DNA of 52,780 nucleotides from Butyricicoccus pullicaecorum. GTDB lineage: Bacteria > Bacillota > Clostridia > Oscillospirales > Butyricicoccaceae. The notes under the pieces are model-generated. The model was not told the DNA's origin. It ran no database searches and saw only the letters and a list, made by a program, of their open reading frames with translations. Below, piece by piece: positions 33,021 through 41,948 of this stretch. Each line of letters starts with the position of its first letter. Within the stretch, counting starts at the first letter, position 1. The position numbers were made by a program, and so were the translations under genes. The stretch covers positions 1 to 52,780 of the forward strand of contig JAGZIN010000019.1 of NCBI GenBank assembly GCA_018366195.1, in the 5' to 3' direction.

Positions 33021-33983
33021 ATGAAGCGTTATCGCTGGATATTGGCGGCAACAGCAGGAATTTTACTGGTAATGCTGGGGGTGTCCGTTCTGAACACACC
33101 AAAGCCGCTCGAAACTGTACACATCGTACAGGCAGCGCAGGAGAATGTTTATAACAGCATTTCAGTCAAGGGAACCGTTCAGGCAAAAAGGGAAGCACAG
33201 GAATTTGTCTATGCACCGGCACGCGCAGAGGAGTGCTACGCGGCGTCGGGGGATACGGTAAAGGCAGGACAGCCGCTATTGCGCGTCAGCTATCCCGATG
33301 TGGTAGGCGAGGACGCCAGACAGGCCATGGCAAATCTGATGGAAGATGCCGCGAATATTTCGATTTCGGCTGAAAGCACCATGATAGAAGGAACCATCGT
33401 CCACGCCTCTATGGACGGAACCGTTGCACAGATGCCAGAGGTGGGAACATTATTGCTCCCGGGTGTTCCTGTTGTGCGAATCGGTGATTTTTCAGACCTT
33501 TCGATTGATGCAAGGGTTCCGGAGCTGTATGCCGCAGACTTGAAAGTGGGACAGCGTGCCAATGTCACACCAATTACACCACAGGCAAAAACCATTTCCG
33601 CTACCCTGCATGAAATTGCACCGTATGCCGTGCAAACCTTCAGCCTGACAGGCGGAAAGCAGTCAGCAGTGGTCAAGTGCAGTCTGAAAATAGCCGGTCA
33701 AACCTTAATGCCGGGGACGACGGTAGATGTAAAAGTGTTTACAGACACGGTTCCCAATGCGGTTACAGTGCCTTATGCTGCGGTCAGGCAGGACGGACAG
33801 CAGCAATATGTTTATGTATGCCGGCAAGATGGGACGCTGATGCGCCGGAATATCGAAACCGGATATCAGCTCAGCCGTGGGGTTCAGGTCAAACAGGGGC
33901 TGCAAGCGGGCGAATGGATTGTTTGCGACAGCAATCCCGAGTTATCTGATGGACAGCAGGTGATTTTTGATGCGGCTGACTGA
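33021..33983 (+). CDS. HlyD/MacA-like membrane-fusion adaptor
   Basis: 320 residues. An N-terminal membrane anchor (WILAATAGILLVMLGVSVL) is followed by a short lipoyl/barrel-sandwich region (VKGTVQAKREAQEFVYAPAR; VHASMDGTVAQMPEVGTLLLPG) and beta-barrel segments (VPELYAADLKVGQRANVTP; TLMPGTTVDVKVFTD). This is the adaptor of an ABC or RND-type exporter. The hairpin of the family is short. Start 33021 fits the GGAGGG spacing better than 33012 or 32997. It overlaps the permease gene by 14 bases, so the two are coupled. Confidence 0.85.
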   Translation: MKRYRWILAATAGILLVMLGVSVLNTPKPLETVHIVQAAQENVYNSISVKGTVQAKREAQEFVYAPARAEECYAASGDTVKAGQPLLRVSYPDVVGEDARQAMANLMEDAANISISAESTMIEGTIVHASMDGTVAQMPEVGTLLLPGVPVVRIGDFSDLSIDARVPELYAADLKVGQRANVTPITPQAKTISATLHEIAPYAVQTFSLTGGKQSAVVKCSLKIAGQTLMPGTTVDVKVFTDTVPNAVTVPYAAVRQDGQQQYVYVCRQDGTLMRRNIETGYQLSRGVQVKQGLQAGEWIVCDSNPELSDGQQVIFDAAD

Positions 33984-35148
33984 TTTGCTGCGTCTGGCAT
34001 GGGGACAGGTCAGACGCGGACGGGTACGCAGCCTGTTATGCGGCGGTACGGTGGCGGTGGGCGTGTGTGCAATGGCGGTGATTGGGGCAATCGGCACACT
34101 GGCACAGACCGAAATGCATACAGCAGTACGGGCAATTGGGCTGCGCGGCATGACCTGCTATCTGGAAAATCCGCAGAATGGAGAGGTTTTGACACCGGCT
34201 TTTGCCGAGGCGGTGCGCAATATCTGTCCGGAAGTCACGTCCGCAATGCCGGTTAAATATCAGAATGGGCATTATCAAAATGGCCACCATGATGGAAGTG
34301 CGATGCTGTTTGGAGTCGGCGCAGAGATGCAGCAGGTGTTAGAGGTAGAGCTGCTGCATGGGCGATTATTTACAGCCGGAGAAGCTGCGCAAATGGTGCG
34401 CAAGGCGGTTATCAGCGAGTCCTTTGCACACAAGCTGTTTGGACGGACTGAGGTTTCTGGACAGCGTTTTTATTTGCAGGTCGGCGGACAAGAACAGCCT
34501 TTTGAGATTTTGGGTGTGATTGCAGACCAGACGCAACTGCTCAGCGGAATTGCTGGCGGGGCGATTCCGACCATCATCTATCTGCCTTACGCTTTGCTTG
34601 CTGATGCAGAACAGTCCGCTGACCAAGTGTTGCTTGCCTGCGCAGGGGATACAGAAGCACTCAAAATCAGGCTCAATACCTTGGTGCGTGGTGCGGTTGG
34701 TCTGAAAAGCACCATTGGTGTTCAAAACTTAACCGGATACTTGGATATGATTGATGCACTGTCACAAAAGGCCGTATGGGTTTTTCTAATGGTTGCCAGC
34801 GTGTCGATGGTCGTAGCGCTGGGGGCGGTGTCAGGCGGTATGCTGTCCGCCGCGCATGAAATGCGTGAGGAAATCGGTATCTATCGCGCGATTGGAAGCA
34901 GACAAAGCGATATCTTTCTGCTGTTTCTTTTGCAAGCGTCAATCCTTTGTATATTGGGTGCGGGGATAGGCTTGGCTGTTGCACAAGTGCTTTGTCAGGC
35001 AGCCTCTTATGTTACAGGCTATGTGCTTACCGTCCCAATTGGGCTGATTGCGGTCTGTGTACTGCTGGCGGTGGGGTGTGGTATTTTGTCTGGGCTTGCA
35101 CCTGCCATTCATGCGGCACACTTGGACCCTGTAAAGGCAATGAAATGA
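33970..35148 (+). CDS. MacB/FtsX-like ABC permease
   Basis: 392 residues. One N-terminal membrane segment (LLCGGTVAVGVCAMAVIGAIG), then a large MacB-type extracellular core (residues about 45-255), then three membrane segments (AVWVFLMVASVSMVVALGAV; ILCILGAGIGLAVAQVLCQAAS; VPIGLIAVCVLLAVGCGIL). The motif REEIGIYRAIGSRQSDIFLLF before the second segment is the classical FtsX coupling helix. It ends PAIHAAHLDPVKAMK, again typical. No ATPase gene is in the cluster, so it must borrow one or the locus has lost it. Confidence 0.88.
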   Translation: MRLTDLLRLAWGQVRRGRVRSLLCGGTVAVGVCAMAVIGAIGTLAQTEMHTAVRAIGLRGMTCYLENPQNGEVLTPAFAEAVRNICPEVTSAMPVKYQNGHYQNGHHDGSAMLFGVGAEMQQVLEVELLHGRLFTAGEAAQMVRKAVISESFAHKLFGRTEVSGQRFYLQVGGQEQPFEILGVIADQTQLLSGIAGGAIPTIIYLPYALLADAEQSADQVLLACAGDTEALKIRLNTLVRGAVGLKSTIGVQNLTGYLDMIDALSQKAVWVFLMVASVSMVVALGAVSGGMLSAAHEMREEIGIYRAIGSRQSDIFLLFLLQASILCILGAGIGLAVAQVLCQAASYVTGYVLTVPIGLIAVCVLLAVGCGILSGLAPAIHAAHLDPVKAMK

Positions 35149-35170
35149 CAAGATCTCCCTGATGTAAGAT

Positions 35171-35197
35171 AAAACCACCAGTTCAACTGGTGGTTTT
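35171..35197. terminator. Bidirectional terminator hairpin
   Basis: AAAACCACCAGTT pairs with AACTGGTGGTTTT around a single C, flanked by A and T runs. It lies between converging genes. Confidence 0.85.
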
Positions 35198-35201
35198 GAT
35201 T

Positions 35202-36230
35202 TTATTCAAGAGGTGTATGTTTTTTTCGCGTTTTGCGAGCGAGCGGGCTGCGCTCGGCGGCATCTTTTACATTTTGGTCGGCGATATGTGTATAAATCAT
35301 GGTGGTATCTACCTGAGAGTGCCCAAGCACCGTCTGTAAGGTTCGGATATCGACTCCGTTCTGATACATCAGGGTCGCCGCAGTATGGCGCAGCTTATGC
35401 GCAGAATACTTGGTGGGGTCCAGTCCGGCAGCTGTAATATATTTCTTGACCAGCCATTTGATGGTCTGCGTGCTGATGCGGTTACGGTTGCGGCTGGTGA
35501 AAAGGGCGTTGCGGTCTGCCTCGTGTGGTGCAACACGGTGAGGAAGATATTGTTCCAGAGCATCGGTACAGGCTTCGTTGAGGTAAAGCATACGTTCTTT
35601 GTTTCCCTTGCCGCGCACACGCAGAGTGTTTTCCCGCACATCGGTCAGGTTTAATCCAACAAGCTCAGAAACACGAAGTCCACAGTTTAGAAACAGGGTC
35701 AAAATACAGTAATCCCGCTCGGCATATTTGCCCTCAATGCTGTCAAGCAGCTGCATGGAATCCTCTGCTGTCAGATAACGCGGCAGATTGCGGGGCTTTG
35801 CAGGAACTTCAAGCCCGCCGGCAGGATTGCTTTCCAGTACGTGCACCTTATCTGTCAAATAACGGAAGAAAGAACGCAGAGAAGAAACCTTTCGTGCGCG
35901 GGAAACGGCGGACAAGCCGTAATCGGTAGAGGGGCTGTTTGCCTGTGTGGGGCGTTCTTCCCCGATATATGTGAGAAAGTCGTAGATATCTGTCAGTCGG
36001 ATTGTTTTTAATAGTTCAATGTCCACATCATCAATCGGAATTTCTTCCAATGGACAATCATGAGGCGAAAGCTTGCGGTTGATTTTGATAAACCGCAAAA
36101 ACAGGCGCAAATCCAAAAAATATTCAAATGCTGTCTTGGGAGATTTTCCTCGAATGGTGGTCATGTAGACCAGAAAATCACGCAAGAGCGGCGGCGCATC
36201 GTGTGCATACTCTGAAATAATATATCGCAT
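35202..36230 (-). CDS. Tyrosine recombinase (XerC/D-like)
   Basis: 342 residues. N-terminal SAM-like core-binding domain (PPLLRDFLVYMTTIRGKSPKTA...), catalytic domain with Arg in NCGLRVSELVGLN, His-x-x-Arg in AHKLRHTAATLMYQNG, GHSQVDTTMIYTHI with the nucleophilic Tyr. Closest in pattern to XerC/XerD-type or integrase-like recombinases common in Clostridia. No att sites or other phage/ICE genes are evident. Start at 36230: GGAGGG lies 7 bases upstream. Confidence 0.88.
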   Translation of the reverse strand: MRYIISEYAHDAPPLLRDFLVYMTTIRGKSPKTAFEYFLDLRLFLRFIKINRKLSPHDCPLEEIPIDDVDIELLKTIRLTDIYDFLTYIGEERPTQANSPSTDYGLSAVSRARKVSSLRSFFRYLTDKVHVLESNPAGGLEVPAKPRNLPRYLTAEDSMQLLDSIEGKYAERDYCILTLFLNCGLRVSELVGLNLTDVRENTLRVRGKGNKERMLYLNEACTDALEQYLPHRVAPHEADRNALFTSRNRNRISTQTIKWLVKKYITAAGLDPTKYSAHKLRHTAATLMYQNGVDIRTLQTVLGHSQVDTTMIYTHIADQNVKDAAERSPLARKTRKKHTPLE

Positions 36231-36398
36231 AGAAAATCCCTCCATTACGGCTTATTGTACTACGTTTTTTCAACTGCGTCAAAACAGATTTCGCTGTGCA
36301 GACTCTTTCGACTGATTCGGGATAGCGACAATCTCCTTTTGTCATTTTGATGCAGGAGACATATTGACAGATGATGGCTGCTTGATAAGTTGGAATTT

Positions 36399-36728
36399 TT
36401 ATTTGATATATGAGTTTTTGCTGACCGGATAACATTCCGTTTCCCAATACGCAAATGCCGGAACAACAACATAATCGTTATCAAAATAGGCTCTTATATA
36501 TTGTGCCGCACGAAATTCTGCCTGTTTGTAGTTTGTCACATTTCCATCTTCATCTATTTCCAGCGTATTCATAAAGATAGCAAATGCCTGTTCCGCAAAA
36601 CTGCTTTCCTCTTTCAAAATTTCTCCAACATAATGGATTCCTTCCAATAAAGGGTATCCTATCGTGCCATGTGCAAACCAGTACGAAAATTGCCGAACGG
36701 CTCCGCAGACATACTTGCTCACTTTCAT
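36399..36728 (-). CDS. Small uncharacterised protein, low GC
   Basis: 109 residues. GGAGGA ribosome site 8 bases before ATG. No membrane segment or signal. Features AVRQFSYWFAHGTIGYPLLE, IFMNTLEIDEDGNVTNYKQA and FRAAQYIRAYFDNDYVVVPA suggest a compact globular domain; I think it belongs to a small conserved family seen in Firmicutes but cannot name it with certainty. It is AT-rich compared with neighbours and lies in the gap between the recombinase and radical SAM genes, so recent acquisition is plausible. Confidence 0.65.
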   Translation of the reverse strand: MKVSKYVCGAVRQFSYWFAHGTIGYPLLEGIHYVGEILKEESSFAEQAFAIFMNTLEIDEDGNVTNYKQAEFRAAQYIRAYFDNDYVVVPAFAYWETECYPVSKNSYIK

Positions 36729-36853
36729 CTATTTACTTCCTCCAATTCAAATGTATCGTTCCATTTTACTTTATCATATCTTTCTGTGTGATTCAATGGT
36801 TCAATCTGTATGGTACTCCTGCAAAAGTAAAAAGAGACTGGACTGGAGCTGTC

Positions 36854-36882
36854 TTGTATAAAGACGAAAAATATCGTATAAT
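36854..36882 (+). promoter_or_regulatory. Promoter of the radical SAM gene
   Basis: TTGTAT (36854-36859), 17-base spacer, TATAAT (36877-36882). Confidence 0.7.
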
Positions 36883-36915
36883 GAAGACAACGATTGAGAA
36901 AGGGAGAAACAGGTT

Positions 36916-37806
36916 ATGGAAGTGTTTGAACATTGTACGTTGTGTCCTCGTGCTTGCGGCGTAGACCGCACCCGAGGGGAAAGAGGTTTTTGCGGTGCTT
37001 CAGATGCAGTGTTTGTAGCAAGAGCCGCCCTGCATGAGTGGGAAGAACCGCCGCTGTCTGGCGAAAATGGTTCAGGCACTGTGTTTTTCGCGCATTGTAC
37101 GCTGGGCTGTGTATTTTGCCAAAATCGCACCATCAGCCGTCATACCGATGCAGGGCGGCGCGTTGATGCGGGACGTCTGGCAGAAATCTTTTTGGAGCTT
37201 GCAGACAAGGGCGCACACAATATCAATCTGGTAACGGCTACTCATTATGTTCCTGTGGTTTGTGATGCACTGAAAAAGGCAAGAGAGCAAGGACTGCAAA
37301 TTCCGGTGGTATACAATAATGGCGGCTATGAGATGGTGGATACGCTGAAAATGCTGGAAGGATATGTTGACATTTATCTGCCGGATTTTAAGTATTACAG
37401 CCCTTATTATGCCAAGCTGTATTCCGGAACCCAGAACTATCCGGAGATTGCCAAAGATGCAATTGCTGAAATGGTGCGGCAAACGGGAAAACCGCAGTTT
37501 AATCAGAAGCATATCCTGACACGCGGTACCATCATTCGGCATCTGATGCTGCCAAGCCTGCACACAGATACGGCACAGGTACTGCGTTATATTGCTGAGC
37601 ATTGGGGAGATGAGGTGCTCGTCAGCCTGATGCGGCAATATACTCCATTTGGAATGGAAAAGTATCCAGAGCTGAATCGCAAACTGACCGAGGAAGAATA
37701 TGCAGATGCGGTGGAACAATTTCATTCCTTGGGGCTTTCCGGCTTTTTACAGGACGGGGAATCCATTGGAGAAAGCTTTATTCCGGATTTTGATATGACA
37801 GAGTAG
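36916..37806 (+). CDS. Radical SAM protein, PflX/PFL-activating-enzyme-like
   Basis: 296 residues. The radical SAM cluster motif CTLGCVFCQN (CxxxCxxC) lies near residue 61. An extra Cys-rich N-terminus (CTLCPRACGVDRTRGERGFCG) is typical of the PflX subfamily. Core strands include NINLVTATHYVPVV, VVYNNGGYEM and VDIYLPDFKYY. Substrates of PflX-type proteins are unknown; a glycyl radical enzyme activator is the closest annotated relative, but no glycyl radical enzyme lies beside it. AAAGGGAGAAAC ribosome site. Confidence 0.88.
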   Translation: MEVFEHCTLCPRACGVDRTRGERGFCGASDAVFVARAALHEWEEPPLSGENGSGTVFFAHCTLGCVFCQNRTISRHTDAGRRVDAGRLAEIFLELADKGAHNINLVTATHYVPVVCDALKKAREQGLQIPVVYNNGGYEMVDTLKMLEGYVDIYLPDFKYYSPYYAKLYSGTQNYPEIAKDAIAEMVRQTGKPQFNQKHILTRGTIIRHLMLPSLHTDTAQVLRYIAEHWGDEVLVSLMRQYTPFGMEKYPELNRKLTEEEYADAVEQFHSLGLSGFLQDGESIGESFIPDFDMTE

Positions 37807-37810
37807 GGGG

Positions 37811-37838
37811 TATCTGAAAACAAATCAGATAGATTTTA
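37811..37838 (+). terminator. Weak terminator-like hairpin
   Basis: TATCTGA pairs with TCAGATA (37811-37831) with a 7-base loop; a short T-run (GATTTT) follows. Confidence 0.5.
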
Positions 37839-37896
37839 AGCAAACGAAGCCACAAAACACGATATTTGCGCAAAACGCTGGATAGGAGTGGGTGTG

Positions 37897-38103
37897 ATGG
37901 AACTTTTTATGTATCATATCTTTGCCCTGCTGATGGCTGCCTTTTTGCTGTATGTGATTTTTAGGGTGCATAAGAGTCAAGTGGGGCGGCTCACAAAAAT
38001 TTTGATTCAAATACTTTCAGGGGGGCTGTTGGGTGCTATTATGCTGATGCTCCTGTTTTTGGACGCAATTGCAGTCGGAATCATTGGGCTGGTACCAAGC
38101 TGA
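37897..38103 (+). CDS. Small two-helix membrane protein
   Basis: 68 residues with two hydrophobic helices (YHIFALLMAAFLLYVIF and ILSGGLLGAIMLMLLFLDAIAVGIIGLV). Size and helix layout recall BofA-like proteins, but the conserved BofA C-terminus is not evident. The start at 37897 follows AGGAG by 8 bases. The stop TGA at 38101 is directly followed by the alpha/beta hydrolase ribosome site. Confidence 0.6.
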   Translation: MELFMYHIFALLMAAFLLYVIFRVHKSQVGRLTKILIQILSGGLLGAIMLMLLFLDAIAVGIIGLVPS

Positions 38104-38136
38104 TACGTTGAGAATGACACAAAAGGAGAGAGAGCA

Positions 38137-38745
38137 ATCGCATATTTATTTTTGCATGGTCTGGGACAAACTGCACAAGATTGGGATAGAGTTTTGCATG
38201 AACTGCATTTGACAGAGCCAGTCCTTTGTCCGGAGCTATCTGCGTTTTGCAAGGACAATACGTATCAGAATTTGTATGAACAGGTTTGTGCATACAGCGA
38301 GACGTATACAGATTTACATATCTGTGGATTATCGCTTGGGGCTGTGCTGGCGCTTCAATATGCACTCGAACATGAGGTCGGTTCCTTAATTTTGATTGCG
38401 CCGCAATATAAAATGCCCAAGCGACTGCTGCAAATACAGAATATCGTCTTTCGTTTTTTACCGCGGCATATGTTTGCGCAGATGGGGCTGACAAGAGAAC
38501 AAATGATTGCGCTCACCCGCTCTATGGTGTCAATCGACTGGACTGCCCAGCTGTCCAAGCTCCGGTGTCCAGTATATCTTCTGTGCGGAGAAAAAGATAT
38601 TGCGAATCGAACCGCTGCCAAGCAAATGGAAAATTGGATTCCGCAGGCGATTTTTGAGGAAATCCGTGGGGCGGGTCATGCAGTCAATTTAGATGCGCCA
38701 AAGGCACTCGCGGAACAAATACAGCATTTTTATGAAACGCTCTGA
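38137..38745 (+). CDS. Alpha/beta hydrolase, apparently without a canonical start codon
   Basis: About 202 residues. The nucleophile elbow GLSLG, Asp in GEKDIANR and His in GAGHAVNLDAP give the Ser-Asp-His triad. The oxyanion strand AYLFLHGLGQTAQDWD is coded from 38140 on, upstream of the first canonical start (TTG 38152). AAAGGAG (38122-38128) is ideally placed for an ATC codon at 38137 and too far from 38152. Upstream to the stop at 38101 there is no ATG, GTG or TTG in frame. Function is an esterase or hydrolase of unknown substrate. Confidence 0.75.
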   Translation: MAYLFLHGLGQTAQDWDRVLHELHLTEPVLCPELSAFCKDNTYQNLYEQVCAYSETYTDLHICGLSLGAVLALQYALEHEVGSLILIAPQYKMPKRLLQIQNIVFRFLPRHMFAQMGLTREQMIALTRSMVSIDWTAQLSKLRCPVYLLCGEKDIANRTAAKQMENWIPQAIFEEIRGAGHAVNLDAPKALAEQIQHFYETL

Positions 38746-38787
38746 TTGTTTGCTGTTCCCCAATAAAATAGGCGGTAGGCTGCGCAG

Positions 38788-38823
38788 AAAAGCGGTGTGA
38801 CCCTTTGGTCACACCGCTTTTTG
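38788..38823. terminator. Bidirectional terminator
   Basis: AAAAGCGGTGTGACC pairs with GGTCACACCGCTTTTT. It serves the hydrolase gene and, in reverse, dapB. Confidence 0.92.
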
Positions 38824-38834
38824 ACGAGATAGGC

Positions 38835-39605
38835 TTAATCAGCTGTTTGCGCTGCAATGACTTGGCTCATATCATATAGTCCAGGCTGTGTCTGTGCAGC
38901 AAGAAATTTTGCTGCATTGACAGCACCAGTTGCAAAGACTTCGCGGGAATGTGCAGAGTGCTTGATTTCAATGACTTCGTCACGTCCGCAGAACAGGACA
39001 CTGTGTTCCCCAACAATGGTGCCGCCGCGAATCGAATGGATACCAATTTCTTCCATCGGACGCTTGTCTCTGCGTGTATGACGGTCATAGACGTATTCTG
39101 CATCATAAGGCAGGGCATCAGAAACGGCATCTGCCAGCATCAGTGCCGTGCCGCTCGGTGCGTCCAGCTTTTGGTTGTGGTGTGCCTCTACAATTTCTAC
39201 ATTATAGTCAGCACCCAAAACAGAGGCACATTTTCGCAGCAATTCCATCATGAGGTTAATGCCAATCGACATGTTGCCCGAACGAAATACCGGAATTTTG
39301 GCGGCAGCTGCATCAATTGCTGCAAGCTGCTCGGCAGAGTGTCCGGTGGTGCAGATGACCACCGCAAGCTTGCGCGAAACACAGTAGGCGAGCAGTTCTT
39401 CCGTGACAGCGGCGTTAGAAAAGTCGATTACAACATCAGCATTGCCCGTAAATTCAGCAATGTGGGAAAAAACCGGATAATCCGACAGCTGTGCCGTATT
39501 GACGTCCAGCCCTGCAACGATTTGCAGCTCTGGTTTTGCAGAACAGATTTCTGTAATGACACGTCCCATACGGCCGTTGCAGCCGGAAAGAATGATTTTT
39601 GTCAT
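38835..39605 (-). CDS. dapB: DapB, 4-hydroxy-tetrahydrodipicolinate reductase
   Basis: 256 residues. NAD(P)H site GCNGRMGRVI near the N-terminus, FSNAAVTEELLAYC, and the catalytic stretch EIVEAHHNQKLDAPSGTALM. Lysine/diaminopimelate pathway; dipicolinate for spores branches here. Last gene of the asd-dapA-dapB operon, 18 bases after dapA. Confidence 0.97.
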   Translation of the reverse strand: MTKIILSGCNGRMGRVITEICSAKPELQIVAGLDVNTAQLSDYPVFSHIAEFTGNADVVIDFSNAAVTEELLAYCVSRKLAVVICTTGHSAEQLAAIDAAAAKIPVFRSGNMSIGINLMMELLRKCASVLGADYNVEIVEAHHNQKLDAPSGTALMLADAVSDALPYDAEYVYDRHTRRDKRPMEEIGIHSIRGGTIVGEHSVLFCGRDEVIEIKHSAHSREVFATGAVNAAKFLAAQTQPGLYDMSQVIAAQTAD

Positions 39606-39623
39606 AGGGAGAACCTCTTTCTG

Positions 39624-40514
39624 TTAGATGTGGCAGCCCATGCGGGTCAGCTCGGATTGAATATATGCTGCATGCTCTTCTGTGACTTCTACGAGCGGGA
39701 GACGCAGTCCGCCAACCTTCCAGCCAAGCTGTTCCATTGCCTTCTTGACCGGAATGGGGTTGACCTCACAGAACAGGGCATTCATCAGTGGTAAGTAGGA
39801 CAGCTGAAGTTTGGAAGCTTCTTCATAGTTGCCTTCCAGACACAGCTGGGTCAAACGATGTGTTTCTGTTGGCGCCACATTCGAAAGGACAGAAATCACA
39901 CCCTTGCCGCCCATTGCCATGAGCGGAACGATTTGGTCATCGTTGCCGGACCAGAAATACAGGTCATCACCGCAAAGGTGCATGGCTTCTGCCAGCAGAG
40001 AGAAGTTGCCGCTTGCTTCCTTACTGCCATTGATGTTGGGGTGCTTAGACAGCTCCTGATAGGTTTCTGCCGTAAAGGATATGCCGGTACGGCTGGGAAC
40101 ATTATACAGGATAATGGGGCAGTCACTGCAATCTGCAATGGCATTGAAATGTGCAATGAGCCCGCGCTGAGAGGTCTTATTGTAATATGGGGTGACAGAC
40201 AGCACAGCGTCTGCACCGGATTTTGCGGCTTCTCGGGTCAGCTCAATGGCAGCTGCGGTGTCATTGGAGCCTGTACCTGCAATGAGGGGAACCCGTCCTG
40301 CAACATAAGAACAGCCAAAGTCTACCACCTTCGCATGCTCTGCCAAAGTCATGGTTGCAGATTCTCCGGTTGTGCCTGCGATGATAATGGCATCGGTTCC
40401 ATGTGCAATCTGATGGTCGATGATTTCCTTGAATACTTCGTAATCAACCTCTCCGGTAGAGGTAAATGGTGTAACAATTGCAACGCCTGCACCGGTAAAA
40501 ATAGGCTTCTTCAT
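39624..40514 (-). CDS. dapA: DapA, 4-hydroxy-tetrahydrodipicolinate synthase
   Basis: 296 residues. It condenses pyruvate with aspartate semialdehyde. TTGESATMTLAEHAKV, SVTPYYNKTSQRGLIAHF (Tyr of the triad), ILYNVPSRTG and the Schiff-base Lys in GSKEASGNF are visible. Start at 40514: GGAGGA followed by ATGACT, so the second ATG has proper spacing. It begins two bases after asd ends, implying coupling. Confidence 0.97.
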   Translation of the reverse strand: MKKPIFTGAGVAIVTPFTSTGEVDYEVFKEIIDHQIAHGTDAIIIAGTTGESATMTLAEHAKVVDFGCSYVAGRVPLIAGTGSNDTAAAIELTREAAKSGADAVLSVTPYYNKTSQRGLIAHFNAIADCSDCPIILYNVPSRTGISFTAETYQELSKHPNINGSKEASGNFSLLAEAMHLCGDDLYFWSGNDDQIVPLMAMGGKGVISVLSNVAPTETHRLTQLCLEGNYEEASKLQLSYLPLMNALFCEVNPIPVKKAMEQLGWKVGGLRLPLVEVTEEHAAYIQSELTRMGCHI

Positions 40515-40516
40515 AG

Positions 40517-41608
40517 TCATTCCTCCAATTCGTCCATATAGCCTTCTGCGCACAACAGCTCAGCCATCAGCACAGCACCGCCTGCTGCACCGCGCAGCGT
40601 ATTGTGCGACAGGCTGACAAATTTATAATCAAAAACGGTATCCTCACGCAGACGTCCTACGGATACGCCCATACCATGTTCCAAATCGCGGTCGAGCTTG
40701 GTCTGCGGACGGTTCTCTTCTTCAAAGTAGGTCAGGAAATGCTGGGGGGCAGAGGGAAGTGCCAGCTCCTGTGCGCGTCCGGAAAAGGCTTTCCACTTTG
40801 CAATGATTTCCTCCTTGCTGGATTTGTGCTTGAGTTTTACAAAAACGGCTGCCATGTGTCCGTCGGCAACCGGAACACGCAGGCATTGTGCAGTGATTTT
40901 TGGAGAGACGGCGGGAACAATCACATCTCCCTCGATATGTCCCCAGACCTTCATGGGCTCCACTTCTGATTTTTCCTCTTCACCGCCAATGTAGGGAATG
41001 ACATTATCAACCATTTCCGGCCAAGTATCAAAGGTTTTTCCGGCACCGGAAATCGCCTGATAGGTACATACCGCAACCTCTTCGATGCCAAGCTCCCAAA
41101 TGGCGCTGAGCGCGGGGACATAGCTTTGAATGGAGCAGTTTGACTTGACCGCGATAAAGCCGCGTTTGGTACCCAGACGCTTTTTCTGCGCGTGAATAAT
41201 TTTTGCATGGTCTGCATTGACTTCCGGAATTATCATGGGAACGTCAGGTGTTAAGCGGTTTGCGCTGTTGTTGGAAATGACAGGGCATTCGAGCTTTGCG
41301 TAACGCTCCTCCAGCGCGCGGATTTCGTCCTTTTTCATATCGACAGCACAGAAGATGAAATCGACTTGAGAAGCCAATGTTTCCGCATCTTCGGTTGCGT
41401 CCAAGAGTACCAGATTTTTCATAGATTCCGGAATGGGCTTTGCCATTTTCCAGCGGCCTTCTACTGCCTCAGCATAGGTTTTCCCACGATTGCGTCCGCT
41501 GGCTGCAAGCGCTGCGACATGAAACCATGGGTGGTTTTCCAAAAGGAGTGAAAAGCGCTGGCCAACCATACCGGTGGCGCCCACAATGCCTACTTGATAT
41601 TGCTTCAT
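40517..41608 (-). CDS. asd: Asd, aspartate-semialdehyde dehydrogenase
   Basis: 363 residues. NADP site GIVGATGMVGQRFSLLL, the catalytic Cys in KSNCSIQSYVPALSAI, and VPVADGHMAAVFVKL. The length and motif set fit the archaeal/fungal-type ASD rather than the E. coli type. First gene of the operon. AGGAGGA precedes ATG at 41608. Expression is set by the lysine riboswitch upstream. Confidence 0.96.
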   Translation of the reverse strand: MKQYQVGIVGATGMVGQRFSLLLENHPWFHVAALAASGRNRGKTYAEAVEGRWKMAKPIPESMKNLVLLDATEDAETLASQVDFIFCAVDMKKDEIRALEERYAKLECPVISNNSANRLTPDVPMIIPEVNADHAKIIHAQKKRLGTKRGFIAVKSNCSIQSYVPALSAIWELGIEEVAVCTYQAISGAGKTFDTWPEMVDNVIPYIGGEEEKSEVEPMKVWGHIEGDVIVPAVSPKITAQCLRVPVADGHMAAVFVKLKHKSSKEEIIAKWKAFSGRAQELALPSAPQHFLTYFEEENRPQTKLDRDLEHGMGVSVGRLREDTVFDYKFVSLSHNTLRGAAGGAVLMAELLCAEGYMDELEE

Positions 41609-41661
41609 AATGACAGTTCCTCCTGCGTTGCTCATCACCATGAAAAGGAAACCTCAGATAG

Positions 41662-41690
41662 AAAAAAAACCGGTTGAAAAACCGGTATAG
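41662..41690 (-). terminator. Riboswitch terminator before asd
   Basis: Read on the minus strand: ACCGGTTTTTCAACCGGT followed by a run of T. It is the off state of the lysine riboswitch. Confidence 0.88.
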
Positions 41691-41727
41691 ACTAACTATA
41701 ATGGAAAGACAGGGTGTGCTTTCCATC

Positions 41728-41910
41728 AAAGATAGCGCTCCACCGGCATACAGGGTATGCAGTGACAGACAATGGGATATTTTCCGCACCATCCAGGACT
41801 GCCGCACCGTAATGCTGGGCTGACCTTCGGCAGTGGTCCCTTTTTCGTGTGGTCGTTGGGGTTACGGCCCCTCACAGACGATACTGATGAACACCGCGCC
41901 TCTATCTGAA
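41728..41910 (-). ncRNA. Lysine riboswitch (L box)
   Basis: On the minus strand, P1 AGATAG (near 41907) pairs with CTATCT (41730-41735). Between them lie GAGGCGCGG, ATCAGTA, TGAGGGG, the TGCCGAAGG core and the ACTGTC-like GTCTGTCACTGC segment in lysine-aptamer order. A GGAAAG..CTTTCC stem and a terminator follow as the expression platform. Lysine would cause early termination before asd. Confidence 0.9.
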
Positions 41911-41948
41911 GGATTTTCTTTTGTTAGGTAAAGTATATATATGTCTTT

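Noticed and set aside
35171..35197. AACCACCAG hairpin as an IS200 end
   Set aside because: It resembles such ends, but it sits neatly between converging genes with A/T runs and works as an ordinary terminator; no transposase remains nearby.
35202..36230. Tyrosine recombinase as part of a prophage or integrative element
   Set aside because: No phage, conjugation or excisionase genes and no direct repeats were seen around it; a chromosomal XerC/D-like role is as likely.
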